From JADKAV01 sp963732355 (GTDB lineage: Bacteria > Actinomycetota > Actinomycetes > S36-B12 > UBA10799), in contig CAVSZD010000010.1 in NCBI GenBank assembly GCA_963732355.1, forward strand, positions 310,001-374,000: a stretch of 64,000 nt of DNA. The letters run 5' to 3'. Position 1 is the first letter of the stretch, and every line of letters begins with the position of its first letter. This document shows, piece after piece, positions 40,936 to 50,956 of this stretch. The position numbers and the translations under genes are program-made. The notes beneath the pieces were generated by a model. The model made no database searches, was not told the origin of the DNA, and worked only from the letters and a program-made list of their open reading frames with translations.

Positions 40936-42449
40936 ATCCGGTCGTGACTGACGCCGGCGAAGCGTTCGTACGAGAGCCGACACCGCCGGTCGGTCTGCAG
41001 CAGATCTGCGCTTTGCTGGGGATCGACGAGGTTTCCGGGGAGGTGACCGGTGTCACGCTCAGTTCGGCCAGCGTGCACCGAGGCGATCTGTACGCGGCGC
41101 TGCCCGGGGCGCGTACTCATGGCGCCCGGTTCGCCGAAGACGCGGTCTTTGCCGGTGCTGCTGCTGTGATGACCGATGAAGACGGTCTGGGGTTCACGTC
41201 CGATCTGCCGGTGCCGGTGCTGGTGTGCCCGGATCCGCGATCGGTGCTCGGTGCGGTCAGCGCCCTGGTGTACGGCTACCCGGCTCGCTCGCTACGCACA
41301 TTCGGGATCACCGGCACCAACGGCAAGACCACCGTCACGTACATGCTGGCAGCCGCCTTGGAGGCTCTGGGTATGCGGTCGGGCTTGATCGGAACGACCG
41401 GCACTTTTGTCGGGTCTCGGCGTCTGCCCACGGTGCGCACCACGCCCGAGGCCCCCGACGTCCAGGCGCTCCTGTCGATCATGGTCGGGGCCGGGATGGA
41501 CACGGTGGCCATGGAGGTCTCCAGTCACGCGTTGGCCCTGGGCCGGGTGGATTCTGTTGTGTTCGATGTGGCAGCGTTCACCAACCTGAGCCCCGACCAC
41601 CTAGATTTCCACGCCTCCATGCGTGAGTACTTCGATGCGAAGGCATCGCTGTTCACCAAGGAGCACAGTCAGCGCGGTGTAGTCAATGTGGACGATGACT
41701 GGGGCCGTGAGCTGGCCACAACTGCCGGGGTTCCGGTTCTGACCTACGGTTTGACCCCGGACGCGGACTGGACCGCGACCGAGATCGTGTCGCATGCCCG
41801 CGGTTCCCGGTTTCGCGCGGTCCACCCGCAGGGCAGCGTGCAGGTGGACGTCGGCTCGCCGGGGAGCTTCAACGTGGCCAACGCCCTGTGCGCGCTGGCG
41901 GTCCTGACCTCGTCGGGGTTCGAGGCGAAGGACGTGTCGGAGGCGCTCAGCGCCTTCCGCGGCGTCCCCGGCCGGATGGAGGTCGTCACTTCGGACAATC
42001 CCGACGAACCGGCCGTCATCGTCGACTACGCACATACCCCGGATGCCGTTGAGAGGGCGCTGTCGTCGGTTCGCCCGCTCACACAAGGCAAGATCTGGTG
42101 TGTGCTGGGTTGTGGAGGAGACCGGGATTCGCAGAAGCGGCCCGTGATGGGCAGGATCGCCGCGGAACATGCCGACCATCTGATCGTCACTGACGACAAC
42201 CCCCGGTCGGAGGACCCGGCGGCCATCAGAGCCGCGGTTCTCGAAGGTGCCCGTGCGGTTTCCGGGGCCGACGTGCGCGAAGAGGGCGATCGGGGCACCG
42301 CGATCCACGACGCCATCGCGGCAGCCGGGCCGCACGACTGCGTCATGATCCTTGGCAAGGGTCATGAGGCCGGCCAGGAGGTGGCTGGTGTGATCCACGA
42401 CTTCGATGATCGACGCGTCGCCCGCGACGCCCTTGGGAGTGCCCGATGA
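40932..42449 (+). CDS. murE: UDP-MurNAc-L-Ala-D-Glu:meso-diaminopimelate ligase
   Basis: The 505-residue Mur ligase has P-loop GTNGKTTVTYMLA, substrate-lysine region MEVSSHALALGRVD, and the DNPRSEDP motif, which in MurE specifies meso-diaminopimelate rather than L-lysine. It adds the third residue of the stem peptide in the cytoplasm. The GTG start overlaps the ftsI stop and its own stop overlaps murF. Confidence 0.95.
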   Translation: MNPVVTDAGEAFVREPTPPVGLQQICALLGIDEVSGEVTGVTLSSASVHRGDLYAALPGARTHGARFAEDAVFAGAAAVMTDEDGLGFTSDLPVPVLVCPDPRSVLGAVSALVYGYPARSLRTFGITGTNGKTTVTYMLAAALEALGMRSGLIGTTGTFVGSRRLPTVRTTPEAPDVQALLSIMVGAGMDTVAMEVSSHALALGRVDSVVFDVAAFTNLSPDHLDFHASMREYFDAKASLFTKEHSQRGVVNVDDDWGRELATTAGVPVLTYGLTPDADWTATEIVSHARGSRFRAVHPQGSVQVDVGSPGSFNVANALCALAVLTSSGFEAKDVSEALSAFRGVPGRMEVVTSDNPDEPAVIVDYAHTPDAVERALSSVRPLTQGKIWCVLGCGGDRDSQKRPVMGRIAAEHADHLIVTDDNPRSEDPAAIRAAVLEGARAVSGADVREEGDRGTAIHDAIAAAGPHDCVMILGKGHEAGQEVAGVIHDFDDRRVARDALGSAR

Positions 42450-43822
42450 TCGACATGACGCTTGCCGAGGTGGCCGAGGCGGTAGGCGGGCAGTGCCAGG
42501 ATGTCGACCCGTCGATGGTGATCAGCGCAGTCTGCACTGACTCCCGTGCGATCGAGAATGACAGCCTGTTCGTGGCGGTCATCGGCGAGAACCACGACGG
42601 CCACGATCACGTGAAGGCGGCCCTGGAAGCTGGCGCGCTCGCGGCGCTGGTAAGCACCCCTACCACTGGACCCCGCATCGAGGTCGATGACACTCTGGTC
42701 GCCGCAGGCCGCCTCGCCCGCGCCGTGATCGAGGCATGCCCGGACCTCAAAGTCGTGGCGCTGACCGGGTCGTCGGGCAAGACCAGCACGAAAGACCTTC
42801 TGCGGGTTCTGCTGTCCGGGTTCGGACCGACGGTGGCGCCCCAGGGTTCCTTCAACAACGAACTCGGCCTGCCTCGCACCGTCTTCGAAGTGACCTTGGA
42901 AACGAGGTATCTGGTGGCGGAAATGGGTGCGCGTGGAACCGGGCACATCGCCTATCTCTGCGGAATCGCCCCGCCGGACGTCGCATTGGCGCTCAACGTC
43001 GGCCATGCCCACCTGAGCGAGTTCGGCAGTCAGGACGGCATCGCCGAAGCCAAGTCCGAGATTGTGTCGGCACTTGGTCCGGATGGGGTCGCCGTGCTCA
43101 ATGCCGACGACCCCCGGGTGTTGGCGATGTCAGCCAAGGCGCCGGGCAGAGTGGTCACGTTCGGCCAGTCCCCGCAAGCGCAGGTACGCATCACGGAGTT
43201 GGACCTCGTTGAGGGGATCCCGCACGTCACGTTGGGCTATGACGGATCAGCAGTGAAGGTAGTGCCTTCGGTTCACGGCGAGCATCAGGGTTTGAACATG
43301 GCAGCGGCGGTGGCCGCGGCGGTTGCTCTGGGGCTCGACTTCGAGGCGGCAGCCCAAAGCCTGCAGGGAGTCCGGTTGGACAGTCGGTGGCGCATGGAGG
43401 TCCATGAGCGATCCGACGGCGTCGTCGTGATCAACGACGCCTACAACGCGAATCCCGAATCGATGGCCGCTGGACTGCGGGCGCTTGCGTCAATGGGCCG
43501 GGGACGCACCACGTGGGCAGTCCTGGGGGAGATGCGTGAACTGGGTCCGACCTCCGCAGCAGAGCACGACGCGATCGGCCGGCTGTGCGTGCGCTTGAAC
43601 ATCTCCCGGCTAATCGCGGTCGGCTCGGGTGCCCGTCCCATCCACATGGGTGCGGCACATGAGGGTTCTTGGGGCAGGGAATCCATGGCCGTTGCCGATG
43701 TCGATGAGGCGATCGCGGTCCTTCGCGAGCAGGTGCAACCCGGCGACGTGGTGCTGGTGAAGGCCTCCCGCGCGGTCGGTCTGGAACGGGTGGCTTCGTC
43801 ACTGCTGGAGGATGACTCGTGA
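42446..43822 (+). CDS. murF: UDP-MurNAc-tripeptide:D-Ala-D-Ala ligase
   Basis: The 458-residue Mur ligase has ALTGSSGKTSTKDLL as its P-loop (GSSGKTS variant usual in MurF), FNNELGLPRT, AEMGARGTGHI, and the C-terminal INDAYNANPESM. It attaches D-Ala-D-Ala to complete the UDP-MurNAc-pentapeptide. Joined to murE and mraY by 4-bp overlaps. Confidence 0.95.
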   Translation: MIDMTLAEVAEAVGGQCQDVDPSMVISAVCTDSRAIENDSLFVAVIGENHDGHDHVKAALEAGALAALVSTPTTGPRIEVDDTLVAAGRLARAVIEACPDLKVVALTGSSGKTSTKDLLRVLLSGFGPTVAPQGSFNNELGLPRTVFEVTLETRYLVAEMGARGTGHIAYLCGIAPPDVALALNVGHAHLSEFGSQDGIAEAKSEIVSALGPDGVAVLNADDPRVLAMSAKAPGRVVTFGQSPQAQVRITELDLVEGIPHVTLGYDGSAVKVVPSVHGEHQGLNMAAAVAAAVALGLDFEAAAQSLQGVRLDSRWRMEVHERSDGVVVINDAYNANPESMAAGLRALASMGRGRTTWAVLGEMRELGPTSAAEHDAIGRLCVRLNISRLIAVGSGARPIHMGAAHEGSWGRESMAVADVDEAIAVLREQVQPGDVVLVKASRAVGLERVASSLLEDDS

Positions 43823-44886
43823 AACTGGTCGTCATCGCCGGGCTCATCGCACTGCTCGTCACTCTGCTCGGAACCCCGCTGCTGATCAAGCTTCTCCTGC
43901 GCCACGGGTACTCGCAGGCCATCCGGGTGTCCACCGAGGGTGTGCCTTATCCAGAGCACGAGGCCAAACGGGGTACTCCGTCCATGGGCGGGCTGGCGAT
44001 TCTGATCGCGTTGGTCCTCGGCTACGCCGTCTCGCACCTCTACGCATGGCAAATCCCGTCCGCCTCCGGTCTGCTGGCGATCTACCTGATCGTGGGACTG
44101 GGTCTGGTGGGGATGGCCGACGACTACCTCAAGATCTTCAAGCAGCGCTCGACCGGCATCCGGGCGAGGACCAAGCTGATCGGGCAGGCTGTGGTCGCTC
44201 TGACTTTCGCCTACGGCACGACGCTGTGGCCCGACGAGTATGGGCGCACGCCGGCATCCAACGCGATCTCGCTGGTGCGCGACACCCCGATCGTGCTGCC
44301 CACGGCGTTGCTGCTCGTGTGGATCTGGTTGCTCATCACTGCGGCCACGAACGCGGTCAATCTCACCGATGGCCTGGACGGTCTGGCGGCCGGTGCCAGC
44401 GCGATCACCTTCATGGCCTACACGCTGCTCGGTGTCTGGCAGTACGGGCAGAACTGCTCCTTCGGCCGGTTCGTGCGCTGTTATGACGTCCGGGATCCAC
44501 TGGACCTCGCAGTGGTCGCAGCGGCTATGGCCGGGGCGTGCGTCGGGTTCCTGTGGTGGAACGCCTCTCCAGCCCAGATCTTCATGGGTGACACCGGTTC
44601 CCTGGCCTTGGGCGGAGGTATCGCCGCTCTGGCAGTGCTCAGCCGCACCGAACTGTTGCTGCCGCTGATGGCAGGACTGTTCGTGATCATCGCGCTGTCG
44701 GTCATCGGCCAAGTGGGCAGTTTCAAACTGACGGGTAAACGCATGTTCCGAATGGCGCCACTGCATCATCATTTCGAGATGAAGGGGTGGGGTGAGGTGA
44801 CGATCGTTGTTCGCTTCTGGATCATCCAGGCCCTTTTCGTGGCAGCGGCCCTGTCGCTGTTCTACGCCGAGTGGATCAGGCTGTGA
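43819..44886 (+). CDS. mraY: Phospho-N-acetylmuramoyl-pentapeptide transferase
   Basis: The 355-residue protein has about ten membrane helices and the family motifs GTPSMGG, MADDYLKI (catalytic Asp pair), TNAVNLTDGLDGLA and FMGDTGSLALGG, with MAPLHHHFEMKGW near the C-terminus. It transfers MurNAc-pentapeptide to undecaprenyl phosphate, forming lipid I. GTG start. Confidence 0.96.
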   Translation: MKLVVIAGLIALLVTLLGTPLLIKLLLRHGYSQAIRVSTEGVPYPEHEAKRGTPSMGGLAILIALVLGYAVSHLYAWQIPSASGLLAIYLIVGLGLVGMADDYLKIFKQRSTGIRARTKLIGQAVVALTFAYGTTLWPDEYGRTPASNAISLVRDTPIVLPTALLLVWIWLLITAATNAVNLTDGLDGLAAGASAITFMAYTLLGVWQYGQNCSFGRFVRCYDVRDPLDLAVVAAAMAGACVGFLWWNASPAQIFMGDTGSLALGGGIAALAVLSRTELLLPLMAGLFVIIALSVIGQVGSFKLTGKRMFRMAPLHHHFEMKGWGEVTIVVRFWIIQALFVAAALSLFYAEWIRL

Positions 44887-46310
44887 CGGCCCTGCCCGAG
44901 CCCGGTCAAGACGACTGGTCGGGATTGCGGATCGTCGTCGCGGGTATCGGGATCGCAGGCTTCTCCTGCGCTGACGCTGCCCTTGAGCGTGGCGCCGACG
45001 TTGTGGTCATCGATGACAAGCAGGGCCCAGACCAGCAGAACAAGGCCCAGATCCTCGAGGTCCTCGGCGCGCGGGTCGTCCTGGGTGACGGGCACACACT
45101 TGCTGACGCGGACCTGTTGGTCGTGTCACCCGGTCTGCCGCCCAGTGCTCCGGTCATCCAGGCTGCCCTGACCGCCGGGATGCCGGTCTGGGGTGAACTC
45201 GAACTGGCCTGGCGGGTGCGCAACCCCGAGGGAGCGCCATGGTTGTTCGTCACGGGGACCAACGGCAAGACGACAACAACGTTGATGCTCGCGTCGATGT
45301 TGCGCGCCGCAGGACTACGAACCGACGCCGTCGGCAACATCGGAGTGAGCCTGGTGGCCACCGTGATGGACCCGCAACCCCACGATGTCCTCGCGGTCGA
45401 GGTGGGTGCGCCGCAATTGCCGTTCATCCACACCGTGTCCCCGCATTCGGCGGCGTGCCTCAACGTCGCCGAGGATCATGTGGACTTCTTCGGTTCCTTC
45501 GACGCCTACCGTCAGGCGAAGGCGCGTGTTTATGAACGCACCCAGGTCGCTTGTGTCTACAACAGCCAGGATCCGATGACTATGCAGATGGTGGAGCAGG
45601 CCGAGGTGGTCGAGGGTTGCCGCGCCATCGGCTTCACGCTCGGGATTCCCGGAAGGTCCGAGGTGGGCGTGGTCGACGACATCCTCGCCGACCGGGCCTT
45701 CTTGGACCAGCGCGACACCCACGCCCTGGAACTGGCCACTCTGGCCGACGTGCGACCTGCGGTGCCGCACCAGATCGCCAACGCGCTGGCGGCGGCTGCA
45801 CTGGCTCGTTCCTTCGGAGTGGATCCGCGACATGTGCGCGACGGCTTGCGGACATTCACCCCGGCCGCACACCGCATCGCCGAGGTCGGCCGGGTTGACG
45901 AGGTTCTCTACATCGACGACTCCAAGGCGACGAACGCACACGCTGCCGACATGTCTTTGCGGGCCTACGACCCTGTGGTGTGGATCGCCGGAGGCCTGGC
46001 CAAGGGCCAGACGTTCGACGATCTGGTGCAACGCCACGCGCAGCGGTTGCGAGCGGTTGTGCTGCTGGGCGCCGATCGGGAGATCATCCGGGAGGCACTG
46101 CAGCGACACGCCCCGGATGTACCTGTCGAAGAGGTGAGCGCCACGGACACTGGTGCAATGCAACAGGTGGTGCGCACAGCGGCGCGGTTGGCCAGCGCCG
46201 GGGACACGGTTCTTCTGGCTCCGGGGTGCGCCTCCTGGGACATGTTCACCGATTACGCCCAACGCGGCCGGGCCTTCGCATCGGCAGTAGCTGAGCTGGG
46301 GAACGACTGA
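44883..46310 (+). CDS. murD: UDP-MurNAc-L-alanine:D-glutamate ligase
   Basis: The 475-residue Mur ligase has an N-terminal Rossmann part (VVAGIGIAGFSCADAALE), the P-loop VTGTNGKTTTTLML, AVEVGAPQLPF, and a C-terminal domain with IDDSKATNAHA and LAPGCASWDMF. GTG at 44883 overlaps the mraY stop. The aspartate-rich VVIDDKQGP follows the first fold. Confidence 0.94.
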   Translation: MTALPEPGQDDWSGLRIVVAGIGIAGFSCADAALERGADVVVIDDKQGPDQQNKAQILEVLGARVVLGDGHTLADADLLVVSPGLPPSAPVIQAALTAGMPVWGELELAWRVRNPEGAPWLFVTGTNGKTTTTLMLASMLRAAGLRTDAVGNIGVSLVATVMDPQPHDVLAVEVGAPQLPFIHTVSPHSAACLNVAEDHVDFFGSFDAYRQAKARVYERTQVACVYNSQDPMTMQMVEQAEVVEGCRAIGFTLGIPGRSEVGVVDDILADRAFLDQRDTHALELATLADVRPAVPHQIANALAAAALARSFGVDPRHVRDGLRTFTPAAHRIAEVGRVDEVLYIDDSKATNAHAADMSLRAYDPVVWIAGGLAKGQTFDDLVQRHAQRLRAVVLLGADREIIREALQRHAPDVPVEEVSATDTGAMQQVVRTAARLASAGDTVLLAPGCASWDMFTDYAQRGRAFASAVAELGND

Positions 46311-47584
46311 TGTCGGCCACCGACCGCACCTCAAAGGGCCCACGCCCCGCAACTGCAGCAACCCCCGGGGCGTGGCACCTCCTGCCGGGCGGTGAGGCCC
46401 TTCGGCGCTGGTGGAACCACCCGCTAGCCAACTACGCCCTCTTGCTCAGTACAACGATGCTGCTGCTGGTTCTGGGTATCGTCATGGTCTTCTCGGCGAG
46501 CAATGTGGTGACTTACGCAGCCGGCGACGGGGTGGGCCTCACCGTCACGCAGAAGCAGCTGATGTTCGCCGGCGTGGGTCTGGCCGCGATGGTGGTGATC
46601 TCGCGGTCTTCGGTGGCTGGGATTCGCAGGGCCGCGCCGTTCCTGCTGATCGCCGCCTTTGTCGGGCTGCTGCTTGTTTTCGTCCCCGGAATCGGGGTGA
46701 CGGTGTTCGGTCAGCGGAACTGGATCAGTTTCGGCGGTCCCTTCCAGTTCCAGCCCAGTGAACTGGCGAAGTTGGCCATCATCCTGTGGGGCGCGGACCT
46801 GCTCACCCGCAAACGCAAAGTGATCCACGAGTGGCGCCACCTGCTGATCCCCCTCATCCCGGTGTGGGGGGCCATCGTCGTGCTCATCGTCATGGAAGGT
46901 GACCTCGGCACGACGATCGTGATGTTCCCGATCCTGGCCAGCCTGCTGTTCGTCGTGGGTGCTCCAGCTCGGGTCTTCGGTATCGCGTTCGCCGGCCTGC
47001 TGGCGCTGGTGGCCCTGGCGTCGGTGACTGTGGCCTACCGGATGCAGAGATTCCGCACGTGGCTGGATCCGGCCTCCGACCCCAGTGGTGCCGGCTACCA
47101 GATCATCCATGGCCAGTACGGGCTGTCCACCGGTGGTCTGTTCGGCACGGGCTTGGGTGCCAGTCGAGAGAAATGGGGTGGCCTGCCCGAAGCCCACACC
47201 GACTTCATCTTCGCTGTGGTCGGCGAGGAACTCGGGCTGATCGGCTCCATCAGCGTCCTAGGCATGTTCGCAATCATCGCGATCGTGGCCGTGCGGGTCG
47301 CACGCAACTCCGACGACTTGTTCGTGAAACTGGCGACCGGCGGCATCCTCGCCTGGATCGTGGGGCAGGCAATTGTCAACATTGGTGCGGTCCTCGGGCT
47401 GCTGCCCATCACGGGACTGCCGTTGCCCATGGTCTCCTACGGGGGTTCGTCGTTGTTGATGTGCCTGTGCGCAATTGGTGTGCTCTTGGCCTTCGCTCGC
47501 GCAGAACCGCACGCTGCCACGGCACTTCGTTCGCGTCGGGGCGACGCGCGCACCCGCCTGCTGCGGCGCCGGGGGTACCACTGA
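46310..47584 (+). CDS. ftsW: Lipid II polymerase/septal glycosyltransferase FtsW
   Basis: The 424-residue SEDS protein has about ten membrane helices with RNWISFGGPFQFQPSELAK, the catalytic Asp region in MEGDLGTTIV, YQIIHGQYGLSTGGLFGTGLG, EAHTDFIFAVVGEELGL, and PLPMVSYGGSSLL. It polymerises septal glycan strands with FtsI. The start overlaps the murD stop by one base. A basic Arg-rich tail ends the protein. Confidence 0.95.
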   Translation: MSATDRTSKGPRPATAATPGAWHLLPGGEALRRWWNHPLANYALLLSTTMLLLVLGIVMVFSASNVVTYAAGDGVGLTVTQKQLMFAGVGLAAMVVISRSSVAGIRRAAPFLLIAAFVGLLLVFVPGIGVTVFGQRNWISFGGPFQFQPSELAKLAIILWGADLLTRKRKVIHEWRHLLIPLIPVWGAIVVLIVMEGDLGTTIVMFPILASLLFVVGAPARVFGIAFAGLLALVALASVTVAYRMQRFRTWLDPASDPSGAGYQIIHGQYGLSTGGLFGTGLGASREKWGGLPEAHTDFIFAVVGEELGLIGSISVLGMFAIIAIVAVRVARNSDDLFVKLATGGILAWIVGQAIVNIGAVLGLLPITGLPLPMVSYGGSSLLMCLCAIGVLLAFARAEPHAATALRSRRGDARTRLLRRRGYH

Positions 47585-48675
47585 GTCCGGGACTGCGGGT
47601 AGTGGTGGCAGGCGGCGGGACCGCCGGTCACGTCGAACCCGCGCTCAACCTCGCTGATGCGGTTCTCGCCGCCGACCCGGATGCGGTGGTGACCGCTCTG
47701 GGAACCGCTGAAGGCCTGGAGACCAGGCTGGTTCCTGCCCGCGGGTACGAACTCGACCTCATTCCGCGAGTTCCCCTGCCGCGCCGGCCGTCCGGCGACC
47801 TGCTCACCTTGCCCACCCGGCTGCGCGGTGCCGTGCGCCGCAGTCGGGATGTTCTGGAGCAGCGGGGGGCCGACGTGCTGGTCGGGTTCGGGGGTTTTGT
47901 CGCTCTGCCCGCGTACTTGGCCGCACGTGGTCGGGTGCCGATCGTTGTCCACGAGGCGAACGCGAAGGCCGGCTTGGCCAACAAGGTCGGTCGCCGGTTC
48001 ACGCCCTTTGTCGCCGAGGCCACTTCCGGCAGTCTGCCGGGTGCGATTCGCATCGGGATTCCTTTGCGTGACACCATCGCCCACCTCGACCGCTCCGCAC
48101 GCCAGGCTTCTGCCCGGCGACGATGGGCACTGGATGAGGACCGGCCGTGCCTACTGGTGTTCGGCGGTTCGCAAGGAGCGCGATCCCTGAACGCTGCCAC
48201 GGTGGCGGCCGTGCCTGCACTTACCGCTGCAGGCCTGCAGATCCTGCACGCCTACGGGCCTAAGAACGCCGACCAGGTGGTGTCGGTGGCAGATGTCCAG
48301 GGCTACCACGGCGTGGACTACATCGATGGCATGGACGACGCGTATGCCGCTGCCGACATGGCGGTGTGCCGGGCCGGGGCCATGACCTGTGCGGAGTTGG
48401 CGGCTGTGGGTCTGCCCGCGGTTTACGTGCCGCTTCCGATCGGCAACGGTGAGCAGCGTTTCAACGCCGCGCCTGTGGTGGACGCTGACGGCGGACTGCT
48501 CATCGCGGATAGCGAGCTCACGGGCGACACGCTGGCCGGGGCTGTGCTGCCGGTCATCGCCTCTGCAGGCAGACTGGAACAGATGTCGCGCAACGCTGCC
48601 GCCCACGGGGTACGCGATGCTGCGTCCCGGTTGGCGGACATGGTGTTCGCGGCCGCTGCGAAGGGGCAAACGTGA
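47581..48675 (+). CDS. murG: UDP-GlcNAc:lipid I N-acetylglucosaminyltransferase
   Basis: The protein has the MurG signature VVVAGGGTAGHVEPALNLADA at its start, followed by VGFGGFVALPAYLAA, VVHEANAKAGLANK, VFGGSQGARSLNAAT and CRAGAMTCAELAAVGLPAVYVPLP. It converts lipid I to lipid II at the inner membrane face. No ATG, GTG or TTG is suitably placed: the best start is CTG at 47581, forming a CTGA overlap with the ftsW stop just like the ATGA/GTGA junctions of this operon. The first downstream GTG (47602) would cut into strand one, and the nearest upstream GTG lies about 38 codons inside ftsW. Confidence 0.93.
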   Translation: MSPGLRVVVAGGGTAGHVEPALNLADAVLAADPDAVVTALGTAEGLETRLVPARGYELDLIPRVPLPRRPSGDLLTLPTRLRGAVRRSRDVLEQRGADVLVGFGGFVALPAYLAARGRVPIVVHEANAKAGLANKVGRRFTPFVAEATSGSLPGAIRIGIPLRDTIAHLDRSARQASARRRWALDEDRPCLLVFGGSQGARSLNAATVAAVPALTAAGLQILHAYGPKNADQVVSVADVQGYHGVDYIDGMDDAYAAADMAVCRAGAMTCAELAAVGLPAVYVPLPIGNGEQRFNAAPVVDADGGLLIADSELTGDTLAGAVLPVIASAGRLEQMSRNAAAHGVRDAASRLADMVFAAAAKGQT

Positions 48676-50090
48676 GCGAACAGCCTGTTGCACACATCGG
48701 TGAGTCTGCACACATCGTGGGGATCGGTGGCGCAGGGATGAGCGCGCTGGCCCGGCTGCTGCTGGCCAGCGGGGTCCACGTGAGTGGCTCGGACGCCAAA
48801 GACTCCCGCCGGCTCGCCGCATTGCGGGCACTCGGAGCCCAATGCGCGGTGGGCCATGACCCCGCCAATGTCGGTGATGTTCAGGCCGTGATCGTTTCCA
48901 CCGCTATCTCGGACTCCAACGTTGAAGTCGTCGCTGCCCGCGAGCGTGACATTCCGGTGATCCACCGTTCCGTGGCCTTGGCGATGACCATGGCAGGCAA
49001 GGATGTGCTCGCGGTTGCAGGCACCCACGGTAAGACCACAACGACCTCGATCTTGACCGTTGTCCTACAGGCATGCGGGCAGGATCCGTCGTTTGCCATC
49101 GGCAGTGAACTCAACGACTCAGGCTCAAACGCACATCTGGGTACCGGGCGGGCCTTCGTGGTGGAGGCCGACGAGAGCGACGGCTCCTTCCTGCGCCTGG
49201 ACGCCCGCGTTGGCATTGTCACCAACATCGAACCGGACCACCTGAACTACTGGGGCACCGCCGAGGCCATGAACGCCGGCTTCCACGACTTCGTGATGGC
49301 CATCGCCGGCCGCGGGGGTTACGTGGTCATGTGCCAGGACGACCCCGGTTCTGCAGCCCTGGCTGCTGTCGCGCGTTCAGCGGGTGCCGACATCCGAACG
49401 TACGGAACAGCCCCCGAGAGTGACTACCGGATCACCGTCGACGACCTGAGCGCCTCGGGTTCGCAGTTCAGGGTGAGTGGCGAGGGCTTCGATGACGTCG
49501 CGTGTTCGGTCGGTGTGGCGGGGATGCACAACGTGCTCAATGCCACCGCGGCGATGGTTGCGGCCGTGGGTCTGGGCCTACCCGTGGCGCAGATCGTCTC
49601 CGGGGTGGGTCAATTCCTGGGGACCCGGCGCCGGTTCGAGTACCGGGGGGAGGTTGGCGGGGTGCGGGTCTTCGACGACTACGCACACCACCCGACGGAG
49701 ATCGCCGCGACTCTGCGGGCAGCCCGGGCGGTGGTTGGGAACGGCCGGATCCGCGTGGCCTTCCAGGCACACCACTACTACCGCACGGCCATGTACCTCA
49801 AAGAGTTCGGCCAAGCGCTGGGCCTCGCAGACTTCGTCGTGGTCCTCGAAGTGTTCGCGCCCGGTGAGGTTCCCATTCCTGGGGCCAGTGGGCAGGGAAT
49901 GGCTGACGCGGTCCCGCTGGAACCAGCCCAAGTGATCTTCGAACCCTCATGGTCCGCGGTCGCGGGGCACTTGGCAGAAGGTGCCGAGCCGGGCGACATC
50001 ATCATGACCCTCGGCGCGGGGGACATCAGCCTGCTCGTGCCCGAGGTTCTGGATCTGCTTGCCGCCCGGTTCGACGAGGTGGGCACGTGA
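48672..50090 (+). CDS. murC: UDP-N-acetylmuramate:L-alanine ligase
   Basis: The 472-residue Mur ligase has an N-terminal IVGIGGAGMSALARLLL fold, the P-loop VAGTHGKTTTTSIL (His variant diagnostic of MurC), VVEADESDGSFL, and FDDYAHHPTEI. It adds the first amino acid of the stem peptide. GTG start overlapping murG; stop overlapping ftsQ. Confidence 0.96.
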   Translation: MSEQPVAHIGESAHIVGIGGAGMSALARLLLASGVHVSGSDAKDSRRLAALRALGAQCAVGHDPANVGDVQAVIVSTAISDSNVEVVAARERDIPVIHRSVALAMTMAGKDVLAVAGTHGKTTTTSILTVVLQACGQDPSFAIGSELNDSGSNAHLGTGRAFVVEADESDGSFLRLDARVGIVTNIEPDHLNYWGTAEAMNAGFHDFVMAIAGRGGYVVMCQDDPGSAALAAVARSAGADIRTYGTAPESDYRITVDDLSASGSQFRVSGEGFDDVACSVGVAGMHNVLNATAAMVAAVGLGLPVAQIVSGVGQFLGTRRRFEYRGEVGGVRVFDDYAHHPTEIAATLRAARAVVGNGRIRVAFQAHHYYRTAMYLKEFGQALGLADFVVVLEVFAPGEVPIPGASGQGMADAVPLEPAQVIFEPSWSAVAGHLAEGAEPGDIIMTLGAGDISLLVPEVLDLLAARFDEVGT

Positions 50091-50956
50091 CGGTCACCGA
50101 CGAGGTGCGTGAGACCGCACCTGAATCACCGAGGCGTTCGCGAATCCCTGTGATTGTGGGGCTGGCGGGAATCGCGCTGGTTGGCGGCGCTGCGGTCTAC
50201 GCGGCCGGCTGGACCTCGGCCATGGGGGTGAAGACCGTTGAAGTCCAGGGGACCTCGACGCTTTCGCAGTCCGAACTCATCGCCGCTGCCGACATCGAGC
50301 CCGGAACACCGATGATGAAGGTCGATCTGCGTGCTGCCACAGCTCGGCTGGCGGATTTGCCACAACTGGCCTCTGTGGACGTGCGTCGGGCGTGGCCCCG
50401 CACGGTGATCCTGGAGGTCACCGAACGCAAGGCAGTCGTGGTGCAGCGCTCTGGTGATTCGTGGGAACTGGTTGATTCCGACGGTGTGCCGTTCGCGGTC
50501 GTTGCCCAGAAGCCGAAAGACCTACCCACGATGGAGCAGTCCGCAGACGGGGCCACGAACACCGCGATGCTGCAAGCTCTCAACGCAATGTCCGATGAGG
50601 TCCGCGCCGAAGTCGCCTCGATCTCGGCAGCCACCCCCGAATCCATCCGGCTCGTTCTTAGGAAGTCCGATGCGATCGTCAACTGGGGCAACGCAAGGCA
50701 GTCCGACTACAAGTCCTCGGTGCTGGCTGTCTTGCTGGGTGTGAAGGCTGGCTGGTACGACGTCTCCAACCCGGACACCCCTGCCACTGCCGATGCTGAA
50801 CCCAGTCGTGTTGCCCCTGCCCCGACGGACGAACCCGCCGACGACCCACTCGCCTCACCCACTGCCAGCCCGGAAGCCGTGGTGCCAACACCCACACCAT
50901 CGGTGCCCCCGGCGCCGGTGGAGTCAGCAGTAGGGGTGGTTCCGCAAGCGGGCTGA
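50087..50956 (+). CDS. ftsQ: Cell division protein FtsQ (POTRA domain)
   Basis: The 289-residue bitopic protein has a basic N-terminus, a membrane helix (about 21-42), a POTRA domain beginning VKTVEVQGTSTLSQSEL with a second strand set VRRAWPRTVILEVTERKAV, and an extra C-terminal tail of about 70 residues rich in Pro, Ala and Thr. It scaffolds FtsL and the septal synthases. The GTG overlaps the murC stop. It ends back to back with the reverse-strand multicopper oxidase with no gap. Confidence 0.9.
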   Translation: MTVTDEVRETAPESPRRSRIPVIVGLAGIALVGGAAVYAAGWTSAMGVKTVEVQGTSTLSQSELIAAADIEPGTPMMKVDLRAATARLADLPQLASVDVRRAWPRTVILEVTERKAVVVQRSGDSWELVDSDGVPFAVVAQKPKDLPTMEQSADGATNTAMLQALNAMSDEVRAEVASISAATPESIRLVLRKSDAIVNWGNARQSDYKSSVLAVLLGVKAGWYDVSNPDTPATADAEPSRVAPAPTDEPADDPLASPTASPEAVVPTPTPSVPPAPVESAVGVVPQAG

